Assembly: GCF_001735805.1 (NCBI RefSeq)
Contig: NZ_CP017248.1
Coordinates: 6,262,001-6,326,000 of the forward strand
Length of the DNA: 64,000 nt
Reading direction: 5' to 3'
Source of the DNA: Streptomyces fodineus
GTDB lineage: Bacteria > Actinomycetota > Actinomycetes > Streptomycetales > Streptomycetaceae
The notes under the pieces are model-generated. The model searched no databases and was not told the origin of the DNA. It worked only from the letters and a program-made list of their open reading frames with translations. The position numbers and the translations under genes were made by a program. Shown here piece after piece: positions 42,055 to 54,111 of the stretch. How positions within the stretch are numbered: position 1 is the first letter of the stretch; each line of letters begins with the position of its first letter.

Positions 42055-45000
42055 ATGACGGACGAAGAAGAGAACGTGCCCGGGTCGGAACCCATCGCCA
42101 TCATCGGTATCTCGTGCCGTTTTCCGCAGGCCGCGGACAAGGACGGTTTCTGGCGGCTGCTGGCGAGCGGCGGCAGCGGACTGGGTCCGGCGCCCGAGGG
42201 CAGGTTCGAGCTCGGCCCCGGCCGCGACACGGTGCCCTACGGTGGCTTCCTGGACGACGTGGCCGGTTTCGACCCGGAGTTCTTCGGCGTCTCCGCGCGC
42301 GAGGCCGTCGCGATGGACCCGCGGCAGCGGCTGATCCTCGAACTGGCCTGGGAGGCCTGCGAAGACGCCGGCGTCGTCCCCGCGACGCTGGCCGGGAGCG
42401 GCACCGGCGTCTTCCTCGGTGCGGTCTGGGACGACTACGCCACCCTCCTGCACGGCGGCAACGAGCTGTCGGCGTATGCGATGACCGGGCTGCATCGCGG
42501 CATCATCGCCAACCGGGTGTCGTACGCGCTGGGCCTGAAGGGTCCGAGCATGGTCGTGGACGCGGCACAGGCGTCGTCGCTCGTCGCCGTGCACCTCGCC
42601 TGCGCAAGCCTGCAGCGTGGCGAATCGACGCTCGCGATCGCCGGTGGCGTGAACCTCAACCTCGTCTGGGAGAGCAACGAGGTGTCCGCCGGTTTCGGCG
42701 GGCTCTCCCCCGACGGCCGTTGCTACACCTTCGACGCGCGAGCCAATGGCTACGTCCGGGGCGAGGGCGGCGGTGTCGTCCTGCTGAAGCCGCTGGCGCG
42801 GGCGCTGGCCGACGGTGACTCGGTCTACTGTGTGATCCGCGGCAGCGCCACGAACAACGACGGCTCCACGCCGGGGCTGACGGTGCCGAGCGCCGGGGCA
42901 CAGGCCGACGTGCTGCGTGCGGCGTACCGGGCCACCGGAATCGACGGCGGTGGCGTGCAGTACGTCGAGCTGCACGGCACCGGAACCAGGCTCGGCGATC
43001 CCATCGAGGCAGCCGCGCTGGGCGCCGTCGTCGGGACGGCTCACACCCCGGGCGATCCGCTGATCGTCGGCTCCGTGAAGACCAACATCGGTCATCTCGA
43101 AGGGGCCGCCGGGGTGGCCGGGCTGATCAAGACGGCATTGAGCATCCACCACCGTACGATCCCCGCCAGTCTCAACTTCCAGAAGCCCAACCCGGAAATC
43201 GACTTCGACGGCCTCAACCTGCGGGTGCAGCAGCAAGCCGGTCCGTGGCCGTCCCCCGGGCAGCAACTGGTGGCGGGCGTCAGCGCGTTCGGCATGGGCG
43301 GGACGAACTGCCATGTCGTCCTGTCCGAACCACCGGCGAGCACCGGGCGGGCCGCGGCGCAGGCCGGGCAGCGGCCGGACGTCCTGCCGTGGGTGCTGTC
43401 GGCCCGCACCGAGCGGGCGCTGCGCGATCAGGCCGTCCGCCTGCGGGAACGCCTCGCCGAGCGTCCCGAGGTCTCCGCTCAGGCGGTGGGCTGGTCGCTG
43501 GCCACGAGCCGGACGGCCTTCGAACACCGCGCGGTGCTCCTCGGAGCTGACCGGGCAGAGCTGGTGGACGGCCTGGAGAAGTTCGCCGCCGGCGACGGTT
43601 CGAGCGCCGTGCACGGTACGGCGGACACCTCAGGTGTCGTGTTCGTCTTTCCCGGCCAGGGCAGTCAGTGGCCGGGCATGGCGCTGGACCTGATCGAGTC
43701 GTCGGCACTGTTCCGCGCCGCGGTCGGGGAGTGCGAGGAGGCGCTCGCGAGGCACGTCGACTGGTCACTGACCGCAGTGCTGCGCGGCGACCCGGGGGCA
43801 CCTTCGCTCGACCGCGTCGACGTGGTGCAGCCGGTGCTGTTCGCCGTCATGGTGGCGCTGGCGCGGCTGTGGCAGTCGTTCGGGATCCGCCCCGCCGCGG
43901 TCATCGGTCACTCCCAGGGCGAGATCGCCGCGGCCCACATCGCCGGCGCGCTGACCCTGGAGGACGCCGTCGCCGTCGTCGTGTTCCGCAGCATGGCCAT
44001 TGCGGACATCGCCGGCCGGGGCGGCATGGCCGCGGTGGCGCTGCCGGAGGAAGAGGTGGCGGCCCGGATCGCCGCGTGGGCGGGCCGGCTGGACATCGCC
44101 GCCGTCAACGGTCCGCAGACCGTGGTGGTGGCGGGCGACTCGGCGGCGATAGCCGAGTTCGTCACCGACTGCCGGGCCACGGGCGTGCGCGCCAGGGCCA
44201 TCCCGGTCGACTACGCCTCACACACCGCTCACGTCGAGCCGATCCGGGAACGTGTGCTCGCCGACCTGGCCTCGATCACTCCCAAACCCGGCGAGACGGC
44301 CTTCTACTCCGCCGTGACGGGTGAGTTCCTCGACACCGAGCACCTCGACGGCACGTACTGGTACACGAACCTGCGGCAGCGGGTCCGGTTCGCCGATGCG
44401 GTGCGCAGCGCTTCGGACGCCGGTCACGGCGTGTTCATCGAGATGAGTCCGCATCCGGTGCTCACGCTGGCGGTGGAGCAGACCCTGGAGGACCGTCCGG
44501 CCCCGAGCGTCGCGGTCGGTTCGCTGACCCGGGACCACCCGGCCTGGCGCAAGCTCATGGCGTCGATGTCCGCGCTGATCGCGCGCGGCGTGGAGCCCGA
44601 CTGGCAGGCGGTCTTCGGCGCGGACACAGGCCGTGTCCCGCTGCCGACCTATGCGTTCCAGCGCACCCACTGGTGGCCGGACTCGACGCCGGATGCGCCT
44701 TGGGAGCCCGAGTCCCCGTGGCGCACGCGGTTGTCCGCGCTCGACGAGGACGCGCGGCGCGAGGCGCTGGTGGAGCTGGTCCGCGGCCACGCCGCCACCG
44801 TGCTGGGGCTGGATTCCCCCGAAGTCATCGACCGGGAGACCTCGTTCAAGGCCCTCGGTTTCGAATCGTCCAGCGCCGTCGACCTGCGCAACCGGCTGGC
44901 CGCGGCCACCGGCACCACCTTGCCCGCCTCGTTGCTGTACGACCGGCCGACGGTGGCGCAGGTGGCCGAGCACCTGTGTGAGTGCATACTCGGCGGGACG

Positions 45001-48000
45001 GTCGCCGAGCTGCCCGTCCGGCCGGGGACCGCGAGCGCTACGACGGACGACGATCCGGTCGTCATCGTCGGTGTCGGGTGCAGGCTCCCCGGAGGTGTCT
45101 CGTCGCCGGAGGACCTGTGGGACGTGGTGGCCGGGGGCCGGGACGTGATCAGCGGCTTCCCGTCCGACCGCGGCTGGGATGTCACGGACCTGTACGACCC
45201 GGAACCCGGTACACCCGGCCGCACCTATGTCCGGGAAGGGGGCTTCCTCGACGGCGCGGCGGACTTCGACGCCTCCTTCTTCGGCATCAGTCCGCGTGAG
45301 GCACTGGCGATGGATCCGCAGCAGCGCGTGATGCTCGAAGTGACCTGGGAGGCACTGGAGCGTGCCGGGATCGATCCGAAGTCGCTGCGGGCAGTGACGC
45401 CGGCGTGTTCGTCGGCGTGTTCGGTTCGTCCGCGGTGCAGTACGCGGACAGTGGCTCCGGAACCGACGACCCCGCGGCCGGCTACCGGCTGACCGGTGGG
45501 GCCGCCAGCGTCATTTCGGGACGTGTGGCCTACACGCTGGGTCTGGAGGGGCCGGCGGTGAGCGTCGATACGGCGTGCTCGTCGTCGCTGGTCGCCATCC
45601 ACCAGGCGGCCACGGCGCTGCGGGCCGGGGAGTGCTCGGTGGCGCTGGCGGGCGGCGTCACGGTGATGGCCACCGCGGGGCTGTTCGTCGAGTTCTCCCG
45701 CCAGAGGGGCTGGCGCCCGACGGCCGGTGCAGGTCCTTCGCGGAGTCCGCGGCCGGGACCGGCTGGTCGGAGGGCGCGGGCGTGCTGGTGCTGGAGCGTC
45801 TTTCGGACGCCCGGCGGCTGGGCCACGAGGTGCTGGCGGTGGTGCGCGGCTCGGCGGTGAACCAGGACGGCGCCAGCAACGGGCTGACCGCGCCCAACGG
45901 CCCTTCGCAGCAGCGGGTGATCCGTGCCGCGCTGACGAACGCGCAGCTCACCCCGACGGACGTGGACGTGGTCGAGGCCCATGGAACCGGCACCCGGCTG
46001 GGCGACCCCATCGAGGCGCAGGCGTTGCTGGCCACGTACGGACAGCGCGAGGCGGACGCGGAACCGGTGTGGCTCGGGTCGCTGAAGTCGAACATCGGCC
46101 ACACACAGGCGGCCGCCGGAGTGGCCGGGATCATCAAGATGACCGAGGCGCTCCGGCGCGGCGTCATCCCGGAGACCCTGCACGTCGACTCGCCCACCTC
46201 GCAGGTGGACTGGAGTGCCGGCCGGGTGGCTCTGCTGACCGAGCAACGCGCATGGCCGGACCTGGGCCGGCCGCGACGGGCGGCGGTGTCCTCGTTCGGG
46301 ATCAGCGGGACGAACGCGCACGTCATTCTCGAACAGCTCCTCCCCGACGCGGCTGAGGCGGACGGCGACAGCGGCCTCGACCACGGCGTGGCCGGCCCCG
46401 AGGGAGCGGCCGAGGCGGAGCTCCCGCCCGTACTGGTGCTGTCCGGGCGCTCGCGTGAAGCGGTCCAGGACTCGGCGGCAGGCCTGCTGGACCTGATCGC
46501 AAAGGAAGAGGTGTCCTCGCGCGACATCGCCTTCTCGCTCCTGGGCCGCAGTGTGTTCGAGCACCGGGCGGTCGTGCTCGGGCAGCGGGACGGCGAGCTG
46601 GTGGACGGACTGCGGACGCTTGCGCGCGGTGGATCCGGTACGGATGTGGTCGCGGGTACGGCTTGCCCCGGGACGTCGGCTTGGCTGTTCACCGGGCAGG
46701 GCGCGCAGCGGGCCGGGATGGGCCGGGAGCTGTACGACACCTCGCCCGTGTTCGCCCAGGCCGTCGATGAGATCTGCGGGCACTTCGACGCGGTGCTGGG
46801 CGGCTCCTTGCGCGAGGTGATGTTCGAGGACGGCGCCGGAGTGCTGGACTCGACCATGTGGACGCAGGCGGCCCTGTTCGCGGTGGAACTCGGGCTGGCC
46901 GCGGTGTTGCGGGCGTGGGGTGCCGAGCCCGACGTGGTCGTCGGACACTCGGTGGGCGGACTGGCCGCGGCCTGCGTCGCGGGCGTGATGTCCCTGCCCG
47001 ACGCCTGCGCCGTGGTGGCGGCCCGGGGCCGGCTGATGCAGGCGACCGATGACGGGGCCATGGTCGCGATAGCGGCCTCGGAGGCCGAGGTCGCCCCGAT
47101 CCTGGACGCCGATCAGGCCGGCCGTATCTCCCTGGCCGCCGTCAACGGGCCGGAGGCGGTGGTGCTGGCCGGCGATCGCGTCGCCCTGTCCGCCGCCGTG
47201 GCCCGCTTCCCCGACCGCCGGGTGCGCTGGCTCCGCGTGCACAAGGCCTTCCACTCGTCGTACATGGCGCCGGTCGTCTCGAAGCTGGAGCAGGTGCTCG
47301 CGGGCGTGACGCTGATGCCGCCGCGGATCCCGGTGGTCAGCGACGCCACCGGGGAACTGCTGACGGCCGAGCAGGCGACCTCGCCGCGGTACTGGGCCGA
47401 GTGCGTGGTGCTGCCGGTGCGGTTCGCCGACGCGGTCGGCACTCTGCGCACGCTGGGGGTGTCCCGGTGCGTGGAGCTCGGACCCGATCCGGTGCTGACG
47501 GCCATGCTCGGTGCGGCGGGGCCGGCGGCTGCGGGCATGCTCCGTACCGGCCGCTCCGAAGTCCGTACCACCCTCGCGGCACTGGCCCATCTGTACGTGC
47601 ACGGGCAGCGGGTGGACTGGTCGAAGGTGGTACCCCCGGGCCGTCGCGTCGCACTGCCCACCTATCCGTTCCAGCGGGACCGGTACTGGCTCACGCCCGC
47701 CCCTGCGCGAGCCGTCGCGGACGCGGTGGGGCTGCGGAAGGTGGACCACGCGATCCTCTCCGGGATGACGGACCTGCCGGGCGGTGCCGGGTACGTGTTC
47801 ACCGGCCGGCTCAGCGCGGACTCACCGGCCTGGGTGGCGGAACACGTCGTTCACGGCACGGTGATCCTGCCCGGCGTCGCCATCCTGGACATGATGGCGC
47901 ACGTCGCCGGCCTGGTGGGCTGTGACCGCGTCGACGAGCTGACCCATTACGTGTTCATGGCGATTCCGGACCGGACGGCCCGGCGCATCCAGGTGGTCGT

Positions 48001-51000
48001 CGAACCCGAGGACAGCGCGGGACGCCGTGAGTTCGCGGTGTACTCCCGCCCCGTGGACGCCCGCACGGACGCCGACTGGACCCGGCACGCCGGTGGTTTC
48101 CTGTCGGCCGCCGAAGCCGAGCCGGCGTTCGAGCTGACCCAGTGGCCGCCGTCCGGTGCGGTCCCCGTCGATGTCGACGAGTTCTACGGGGAGGCCGCCG
48201 ACGCGGGATTCGGCTACGGCCCGCATTTCCTCGGCCTGCGCCGCATCTGGGCCGACGGTGACGTCCGCTATGTGGAGGTGAGCCTCCCCGACACGACCGG
48301 TGCGAACGGGTACGGGGTGCATCCCGGTCTGCTCGACTCCGTGATCCAGCCCTGGGCCGTCGTGCCCTCGGGCGGTCCGGAGCGGCCGGCCCTGCGGGTG
48401 CCGTTCTCGTGGAGTGACGTGGTGGTGCACGCGACCGGGTCCGGTCGTCTGCGCGCCCGCATGACCCCGATCGCCGAAGGCCGGATACGCGCCGAGATCG
48501 CCGATGACGCCGGGAACCCGGTGATGACGGTCGCGTCGCTCGTGCTGCGGGAGGCGAACCCCGAGCAGGCGACGGCCGCGGCAGGAGAGACAAGCGGTCT
48601 CGACGACCTGCGCCAGGTCGTGTGGACGCCGGTGCCCTCGCGTGACGTGCCGGCCGCCGGTACCACGGTGATCCTCGGCGATGCCGCGTCGGCTGCCGCC
48701 ATCGGATGGGAGGGCTACCCGGATGTGGCCGCGCTGGCGGAGGCGGTGAAGGGCGGGGCGACCGTGCCCGACACGATCGTCGCCCCGCTCCGCGACGACG
48801 GCGACGATCCCGCCGTGGCCGGCCGGACGCTCAGCCACCAGGCGCTGGCGCTTGCCCAGGACCTGCTCGCGCACGAGGAGCTGACCTCCCGCCTCGTCTT
48901 CGTGACCGAAGGCGCGGTGCCTCCGGTCCGCAGTGTCGCGGCGGCGAGCGTGTGGGGCCTGATCCGATCGGCGCAGACGGAACATCCCGGCCGCTTCACG
49001 CTGATCGACGTCGACGGCGCCCAGGGGCTGCGGTCGCTGCCCGCGGCGATCGCCGCCGACGAGCCGCAACTGGCCGTCCGCGGCCGGAAGTTCCACGTCC
49101 CGCGGCTGGCCCCGGTCGACGCGACAGGGGCGGGGCCGAAGTGGACCCCTCAGGGCACCGTGGTGATCACCGGTGGCACAGGCGCACTCGGAGCCGTCGT
49201 GGCGCGGCACCTGGTCGCCGAGCACGGCGTGCGCCGGTTGCTCCTGCTGAGCAGACGAGGCGGGGGCGCGCCCGGCGCGGCGGGCCTCGAGGCCGAGCTG
49301 TCCTCCCTGGGCGCCGATGTGACCATCGCGGCGTGCGACATCGCCGACCGCGGCGCGCTGGCCGAGGCGCTTGCCACGCTGCCCGACTCGGCGCCGGTTC
49401 GCGCGGTGGTGCACTGCGCGGGCACGCTGGACGACGGCGTGGTGTCCGCGTTGACTCCCGAACGCCTGGACACGGTGCTTCGGGCGAAGGCACTGAGCGC
49501 GTGGCACCTCCACGAACTGACGCGGGATCTGGAACTGGACGCCTTCGTGCTGTTCTCCTCCGCGATCGGTGTCCTGGGCGGCCCCGGCCAGGGCAATTAC
49601 GCCGCGGCCAACACCTTCCTCGACGCGCTGGCCGCATACCGTGTCTCCCAGGGGCTTCCGGCGGTGTCGCTCGCCTGGGGCCTGTGGGCGGAGGAGTCGG
49701 GCATGGGAGGCGGGCTCGGCTCCCAGGACCGTGCGCGGCTGGCCCGCACCGGTCTGAGCCCGCTGCCGACCGAGCAGGCGCTGGCGCTGCTCGATGCCGC
49801 CGTCGCCGCGGACCGGCCCCTGCTCGTGCCCGCGAAACTGGAGCTGACCGGCATCGAGACCACCGCAGAGCAGATCTCTCCGCTGCTGCGTGAGCTCGTA
49901 CGGCCCTCCCGCCGCCGGACGGCGCGCAAGGACGACACCGCGTCGCAGACATCGCTGGTACGGGAACTGGCGGGCCTGGACGAGGCAGACCGGCTCCGTC
50001 GTCTCACGGAGGTCCTCCGGGCGGAGATCGCCGCCGTTCTCGGCCACAGCGACGCGGCGTCGATCGACCCGCGCCGGCAGTTCCAGGCGCTCGGCTTCGA
50101 TTCGCTCAGCGCCGTCGAGTTGCGGAACACCCTCAACCGGATCACCGGCAAGCCGCTGCCCGCGACACTCCTCTTCGATTTCCCGACGCCACAGGACCTC
50201 GCGGCACACCTGCACGCGCAACTCGCCGGAGTCCGGACCGAGACCGCCGCACCGGCGCGCCGGAAGCAGCCGACGGCCGGTGATCCGGTGGTGATCGTGG
50301 GTATGGGGTGCCGCTTCCCCGGCGGAGTCTCCTCGCCGGACGCCCTGTGGGACATGGTGGCCGGCGCGGTGGACGGGGTGTCGGACTTCCCCGTCAACCG
50401 GGGGTGGGACCCGGCGGTGGTCGATCCGGCGGGCGGTCCCGGCAAGACGTATCTGGGCGCCGGCGGATTCATCCACGACGCGGACGCGTTCGACGCGGAA
50501 TTCTTCGGGATCAAGCCACTCGAGGCGCTGGCGATGGACCCCCAGCAGCGGCTGCTGCTGGAGGTGAGCTGGGAGGCGCTCGAACGCGGCGGAATCGACC
50601 CGGCCACGCTGCGGGGGAGCGACACCGGAGTGTTCTTCGGCGCCGTCACCCAGGAGTACGCCTCGCTGTCCCGGGTCGGTGACGGCGTGGAGAAGTACCT
50701 GCTGACCGGTACGACCGCGAGCGTGGTGTCGGGGCGGGTGTCCTACACGCTCGGGCTGCAGGGCCCATCGGTGACGGTCGACACGGCGTGCTCGTCGTCG
50801 CTGGTCGCGCTGCACCAGGCGGCCGCGGCGGTGCGCGCGGGGGAGTGCACCATGGCGCTCGCCGGAGGCGTCACCGTGCTGGCGACGCCCGGGATGTTCG
50901 TGGCGTTCTCCCAGCGGCGAGGGCTGGCGCCGGACGGCCGCTGCAAGTCCTTCGCGGAGTCCGCGGACGGAACGGCATGGGCCGAGGGCGCGGGTGTGCT

Positions 51001-52984
51001 CGTGCTCGAGCGGCTTTCGACCGCGCGACGGCTGGGGCACCAGGTGCTCGCCGTGCTCGCCGGCTCGGCGGTGAACCAGGACGGTGCCAGCAATGGCCTG
51101 ACCGCGCCCAACGGCCCGTCGCAACAGCAGGTGATCCGCGCGGCTTTGGCCAATGCCGGCCTGACCACGTCCGATGTGGACGCGGTGGAGGCGCACGGGA
51201 CCGGGACCAAGCTGGGAGACCCGATCGAGGCGCAGGCGATTCTGGCGACCTACGGGCAGCGGCCGGCCGGCGCGGAACCGGTGTGGCTGGGATCGTTCAA
51301 GTCGAACATCGGTCACGCGCAGGCAGCCGCGGGTGTCGGTGGCGTGATCAAGATGGTCGAGGCCATCCGACGCGGCGCCCTGCCCCCGACCCTGCACGTG
51401 GACGAGCCCACGTCGAAGGTCGACTGGTCGGCCGGAGCGGTGCGGTTGCTGACGGAGAACCGGCCCTGGCCCGAGGTCGAACGCGCGCGGCGAGCAGCGG
51501 TGTCCTCGTTCGGGATCGGCGGAACCAACGCCCATCTGATTCTCGAACAGGCACCTTCGGACACGGACACGGACACAGACACGGGCACCGGCACCGGGAC
51601 GGAACCGGACGCCGACGGCACACAGGCGCCCACGGTCTGGATGGTGTCGGGCCACAGTGCGGACGCGCTGCGCGCTCAGGCCGCCCGGGTGCGGGACTTC
51701 GCCGCGGCGCGGCCGGAGCTGGACCCGCGGGCGGTGGGACGGTCGCTGGCGGCCCGTACCAGCCATGAGCACCGGGCGGCCGTGGTCGGCCGTGATCTCG
51801 GCGAGCTCGTCGCCCGGCTGGGGGCCGTCGCCGACGAGTCGGTGGCTTGGGGCGTGTTCTCGGGACGGGGCGGTCCCGGCGGCAAGACCGCGGTCGTCTT
51901 CCCCGGTCAGGGCTCTCACTGGGCGGGGATGGGGCGTGAGCTGCACGCGGCTTCGCCGGTCTTCGCCGCGGCGTTCGACGACGTCTGCGCGGTCGCCGAC
52001 GAGCTGCTGGGATGTTCGCTGCGCGACGCGGTGTTCGCCGAGGAGACCGACGAGACCGGCGGGATCGAGCCGGTCCTGCTCGCGGAGGCGGCGTTGTTCG
52101 CGGTGGGCGTCGGCCTGTTCGCGCTGCTCGGCTCCTGGCGCGTGACGGTGGACTTCGTCATGGGTCACTCCGTGGGCGAAGTCGTGGCGGCGCACGTGGC
52201 AGGTGTGCTGTCGCTGCCCGACGCCCTGCGCGTGGTGGTGGCGCGTGGCCGGCTGATGGCCGAGCTGCCCGACACCGCGGCGATGGCCTGGGTGTCGGCG
52301 AGCGAACCGGAGGTCGTCGAGGTTCTCTCGGGCACCCCGGACGTGAGCATCGCCGCGGTGAACGGTCCGGCGTCGGTGGTGCTCGCGGGTGACCGTGCGG
52401 CGATGGCCGTGGCCGTGGACGAACTGCGGAGCAGGGGAAGGGAAGTCCGGTGGCAGTCCGTTGCGCACGCGTTCCACCCGTCGTTGCCGGAGCCGCTTCT
52501 CGGCGGGTTCGCCGAGGCGACAGCGGACTTGAGCCGTGGCACATCGACCCTGCCGGTCGTCTCGAACGTCGACGCGTCGGTCGGTGGTGATCTGCTCGGC
52601 TCGCCGGACCACTGGGTGAGGCATGTTCGTCAGCCGGTGCGTTTCGCCGACGGCATCGCGACGTTGCGTGCGGCGGGGGCGACACGGTTCCTCGTGGCCG
52701 GACCCGAGGGCGGCCTGGCCGATGCGATCGCCGAAAATCTGGCCGTGACGGGCGGTACCACCGAGGCGGACACCGTGGTCGCCATGCTGCGGCAGGACCA
52801 CCCCGAGACGGACACGGCGGTGGCCGCGGCGGCCGGTCTGTTCGTCACCGGCGCCGAGCTCGACTGGCCGGCCGTGCTTTCCGGTACGGGTTCGGCGCGG
52901 GTGGAACTGCCGACGTATGCGTTCCAGCGGCAACGGTATTGGCTGGGTGTGGATTCCGATGCGGTTCCCGCTCGGCCGGAATGA
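42055..52984 (+). CDS. Modular type I PKS: KSQ loading module, one full module, one truncated module (two frameshifts as sequenced)
   Basis: Restoring one G at 45389-45391 and one at 45716-45719 gives one protein of about 3,643 residues. Domains by position: KSQ 42085-43320 (active Cys replaced by Gln, [15 protein letters not shown]), AT 43636-44540 (GHSQGE, YASH: methylmalonyl), ACP 44770-44985 (LGFESSSA, Glu for Asp); KS 45055-46335, AT 46680-47530 (GHSVGG, KAFH: malonyl), DH 47745-48560 ([17 protein letters not shown]), KR 49150-49690 (GGTGALG, LDD: B type), ACP 50015-50230; KS 50281-51555, AT 51890-52780 (GHSVGE, HAFH: malonyl). It stops right after the AT with no KR, ACP or docking domain. 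The starter should be propionate, not AHBA. Confidence 0.94.
51560..51600 (+). repeat. Hexanucleotide microsatellite in the KS-AT linker
   Basis: GACACG-like units repeat about four times, then GGCACC units, encoding Asp-Thr and Gly-Thr pairs. The length keeps the reading frame. It is a likely slippage hotspot in the linker of the truncated module. Confidence 0.8.
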
Positions 52985-53107
52985 GGTGAGATCAGCCGTT
53001 CTGGCTGAATACGGACGGCGGGCTAGCGTGTGCGGGGCGCCTCGACTAAAGTGTTTTCGGATTAATTTCCCACCAGTCTGCGCCCAGTTACGGAGAAGTC
53101 TGAGGAT

Positions 53108-53332
53108 ATGGCAAGAAATTCGGGTGGTGTCGACGTCGAAGGTATCGTCGTCGAATGTCTGCGCAACGCTACCTTCAAGGTCGAGCTGGACAACGGCCAC
53201 CAGGTTCTCGCACACATCAGCGGGAAGATCCGCAAGAACTTCATCAAGATCATGCTGCATGACCGAGTGCTGGTGGAGCTCAGCCCGTACGACCTCACCC
53301 GTGGCCGGATTCGCTTCCGCTACCGGACATGA
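53108..53332 (+). CDS. infA: Translation initiation factor IF-1 paralogue 2
   Basis: The 74-residue protein is about 76% identical by eye to paralogue 1 (18 differences): [57 protein letters not shown]. Both share CLRNATF and KIRKN, which set them apart from the common chromosomal IF-1 form. It starts 123 bases after the truncated PKS gene, on the same strand. The gap holds TAGCGT at 53024. A perfect terminator follows. Two IF-1 genes in one biosynthetic locus strongly suggest product-related protection of the 30S subunit; this is inference. Confidence 0.95.
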   Translation: MARNSGGVDVEGIVVECLRNATFKVELDNGHQVLAHISGKIRKNFIKIMLHDRVLVELSPYDLTRGRIRFRYRT

Positions 53333-53379
53333 TGTCCGGCGTTGTGGCACAGCGCCGGCCGGGCGTGTCCGTGTCCATG

Positions 53380-53416
53380 GGCAGGGCCCCGCGGGTGTGA
53401 CCCGCGGGGCCCTGCC
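53380..53416 (+). terminator. Bidirectional terminator between IF-1 and the DsbA-like gene
   Basis: A perfect 17-bp stem (53380-53396 with 53400-53416) with a three-base loop lies between converging genes. Confidence 0.88.
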
Positions 53417-53442
53417 TCGCTGTGGCGTGTGGTGTCGTGCCG

Positions 53443-54111
53443 TCAGCCGAAGACGGGCCCGCGCGTACGGGTCCGCTTGATTTCATAGAAGCCCGGCACC
53501 GAGGCCACGGCGACCGCGCCGTCCCACAGCCGGGCCGCCTCCTCGCCCTTCGGGGCGGGGGTGACGACCGGGCCGAAGAAGGCGATCTGCTCGCCGTCCG
53601 GGCCCGGCAGCGCGATGACCGGGATGCCGACGTCCTGGCCGACCTTCTCGATGCCCTCCTGGTGCGAGGCGCGCAGCTCGGCGTCGAACTCGAAGTCCTG
53701 CTGCCCGGCGTACTCGATCAGCTCGGCGGGCAGGCCGGCGTCCGCGAGGGCACCGGCGATGGCCTCGCGGGTCGGGCCCTCGCCGTTGTCGTGGATGCGG
53801 GTGCCGAGCGCCGTGTAGAGCGGGCCGAGGACGTCCGCGCCGTACTTCTGCCAGGCCGCCGTGACCACGCGCACCGACGGCCACGACTTGGCCGCGATCA
53901 TCTCCCGGTGGGAGGTGGGCAGTTCGTCGCCCTTGTTCTCGTTGAGGACGGCGAGGCTCATGATGTGCCAGCGGACCTCGATGTCGCGGAGCTCGACCAC
54001 TTCCAGCACCCAGCGGGAGGTGATCCAGGCCCACGGGCACATCGGGTCGAACCAGAAGTCGACGGGGATTCGGCCGGACTCGGGCACGGGCGAGGTCGCG
54101 GTCTCGGACAT
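53443..54111 (-). CDS. DsbA-family thiol protein (Rv2466c-like, mycothiol-dependent)
   Basis: The 222-residue protein matches the actinobacterial DsbA-like group that includes Rv2466c: VDFWFDPMCPWAWITSRWVL near residue 17, WHIMSLAVLNENKGDELP, LYTALGTRIHDNGEGPTRE and the C-terminal EIKRTRTRGPVFG. The active site is CPWA, so only one Cys of the CxxC pair remains; a monothiol mechanism with mycothiol is plausible. GAGGAG precedes the ATG at 54111. It may be a general stress enzyme rather than part of the pathway. Confidence 0.88.
   Translation of the reverse strand: MSETATSPVPESGRIPVDFWFDPMCPWAWITSRWVLEVVELRDIEVRWHIMSLAVLNENKGDELPTSHREMIAAKSWPSVRVVTAAWQKYGADVLGPLYTALGTRIHDNGEGPTREAIAGALADAGLPAELIEYAGQQDFEFDAELRASHQEGIEKVGQDVGIPVIALPGPDGEQIAFFGPVVTPAPKGEEAARLWDGAVAVASVPGFYEIKRTRTRGPVFG

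Noticed and set aside
53024-53029. TAGCGT before the second IF-1 gene as a full cluster promoter
   Set aside because: The CTGTCAG-GAGGGAT block is missing at the proper distance; GGCTGA occurs nearby but at the wrong spacing.
52900-53107. PKS 1 stop as another single-base frameshift
   Set aside because: No frame after 52984 encodes KR, ACP or docking sequence before the IF-1 gene at 53108, so a base correction cannot restore the module.
47822-53350. Very long open frame antisense to the first PKS gene, and a similar one over 1512-5093
   Set aside because: High GC gives long stop-free shadows; the translations are low-complexity Arg/Gly/Pro/His and match no fold, while the plus strand shows full PKS or glycosyltransferase motifs.
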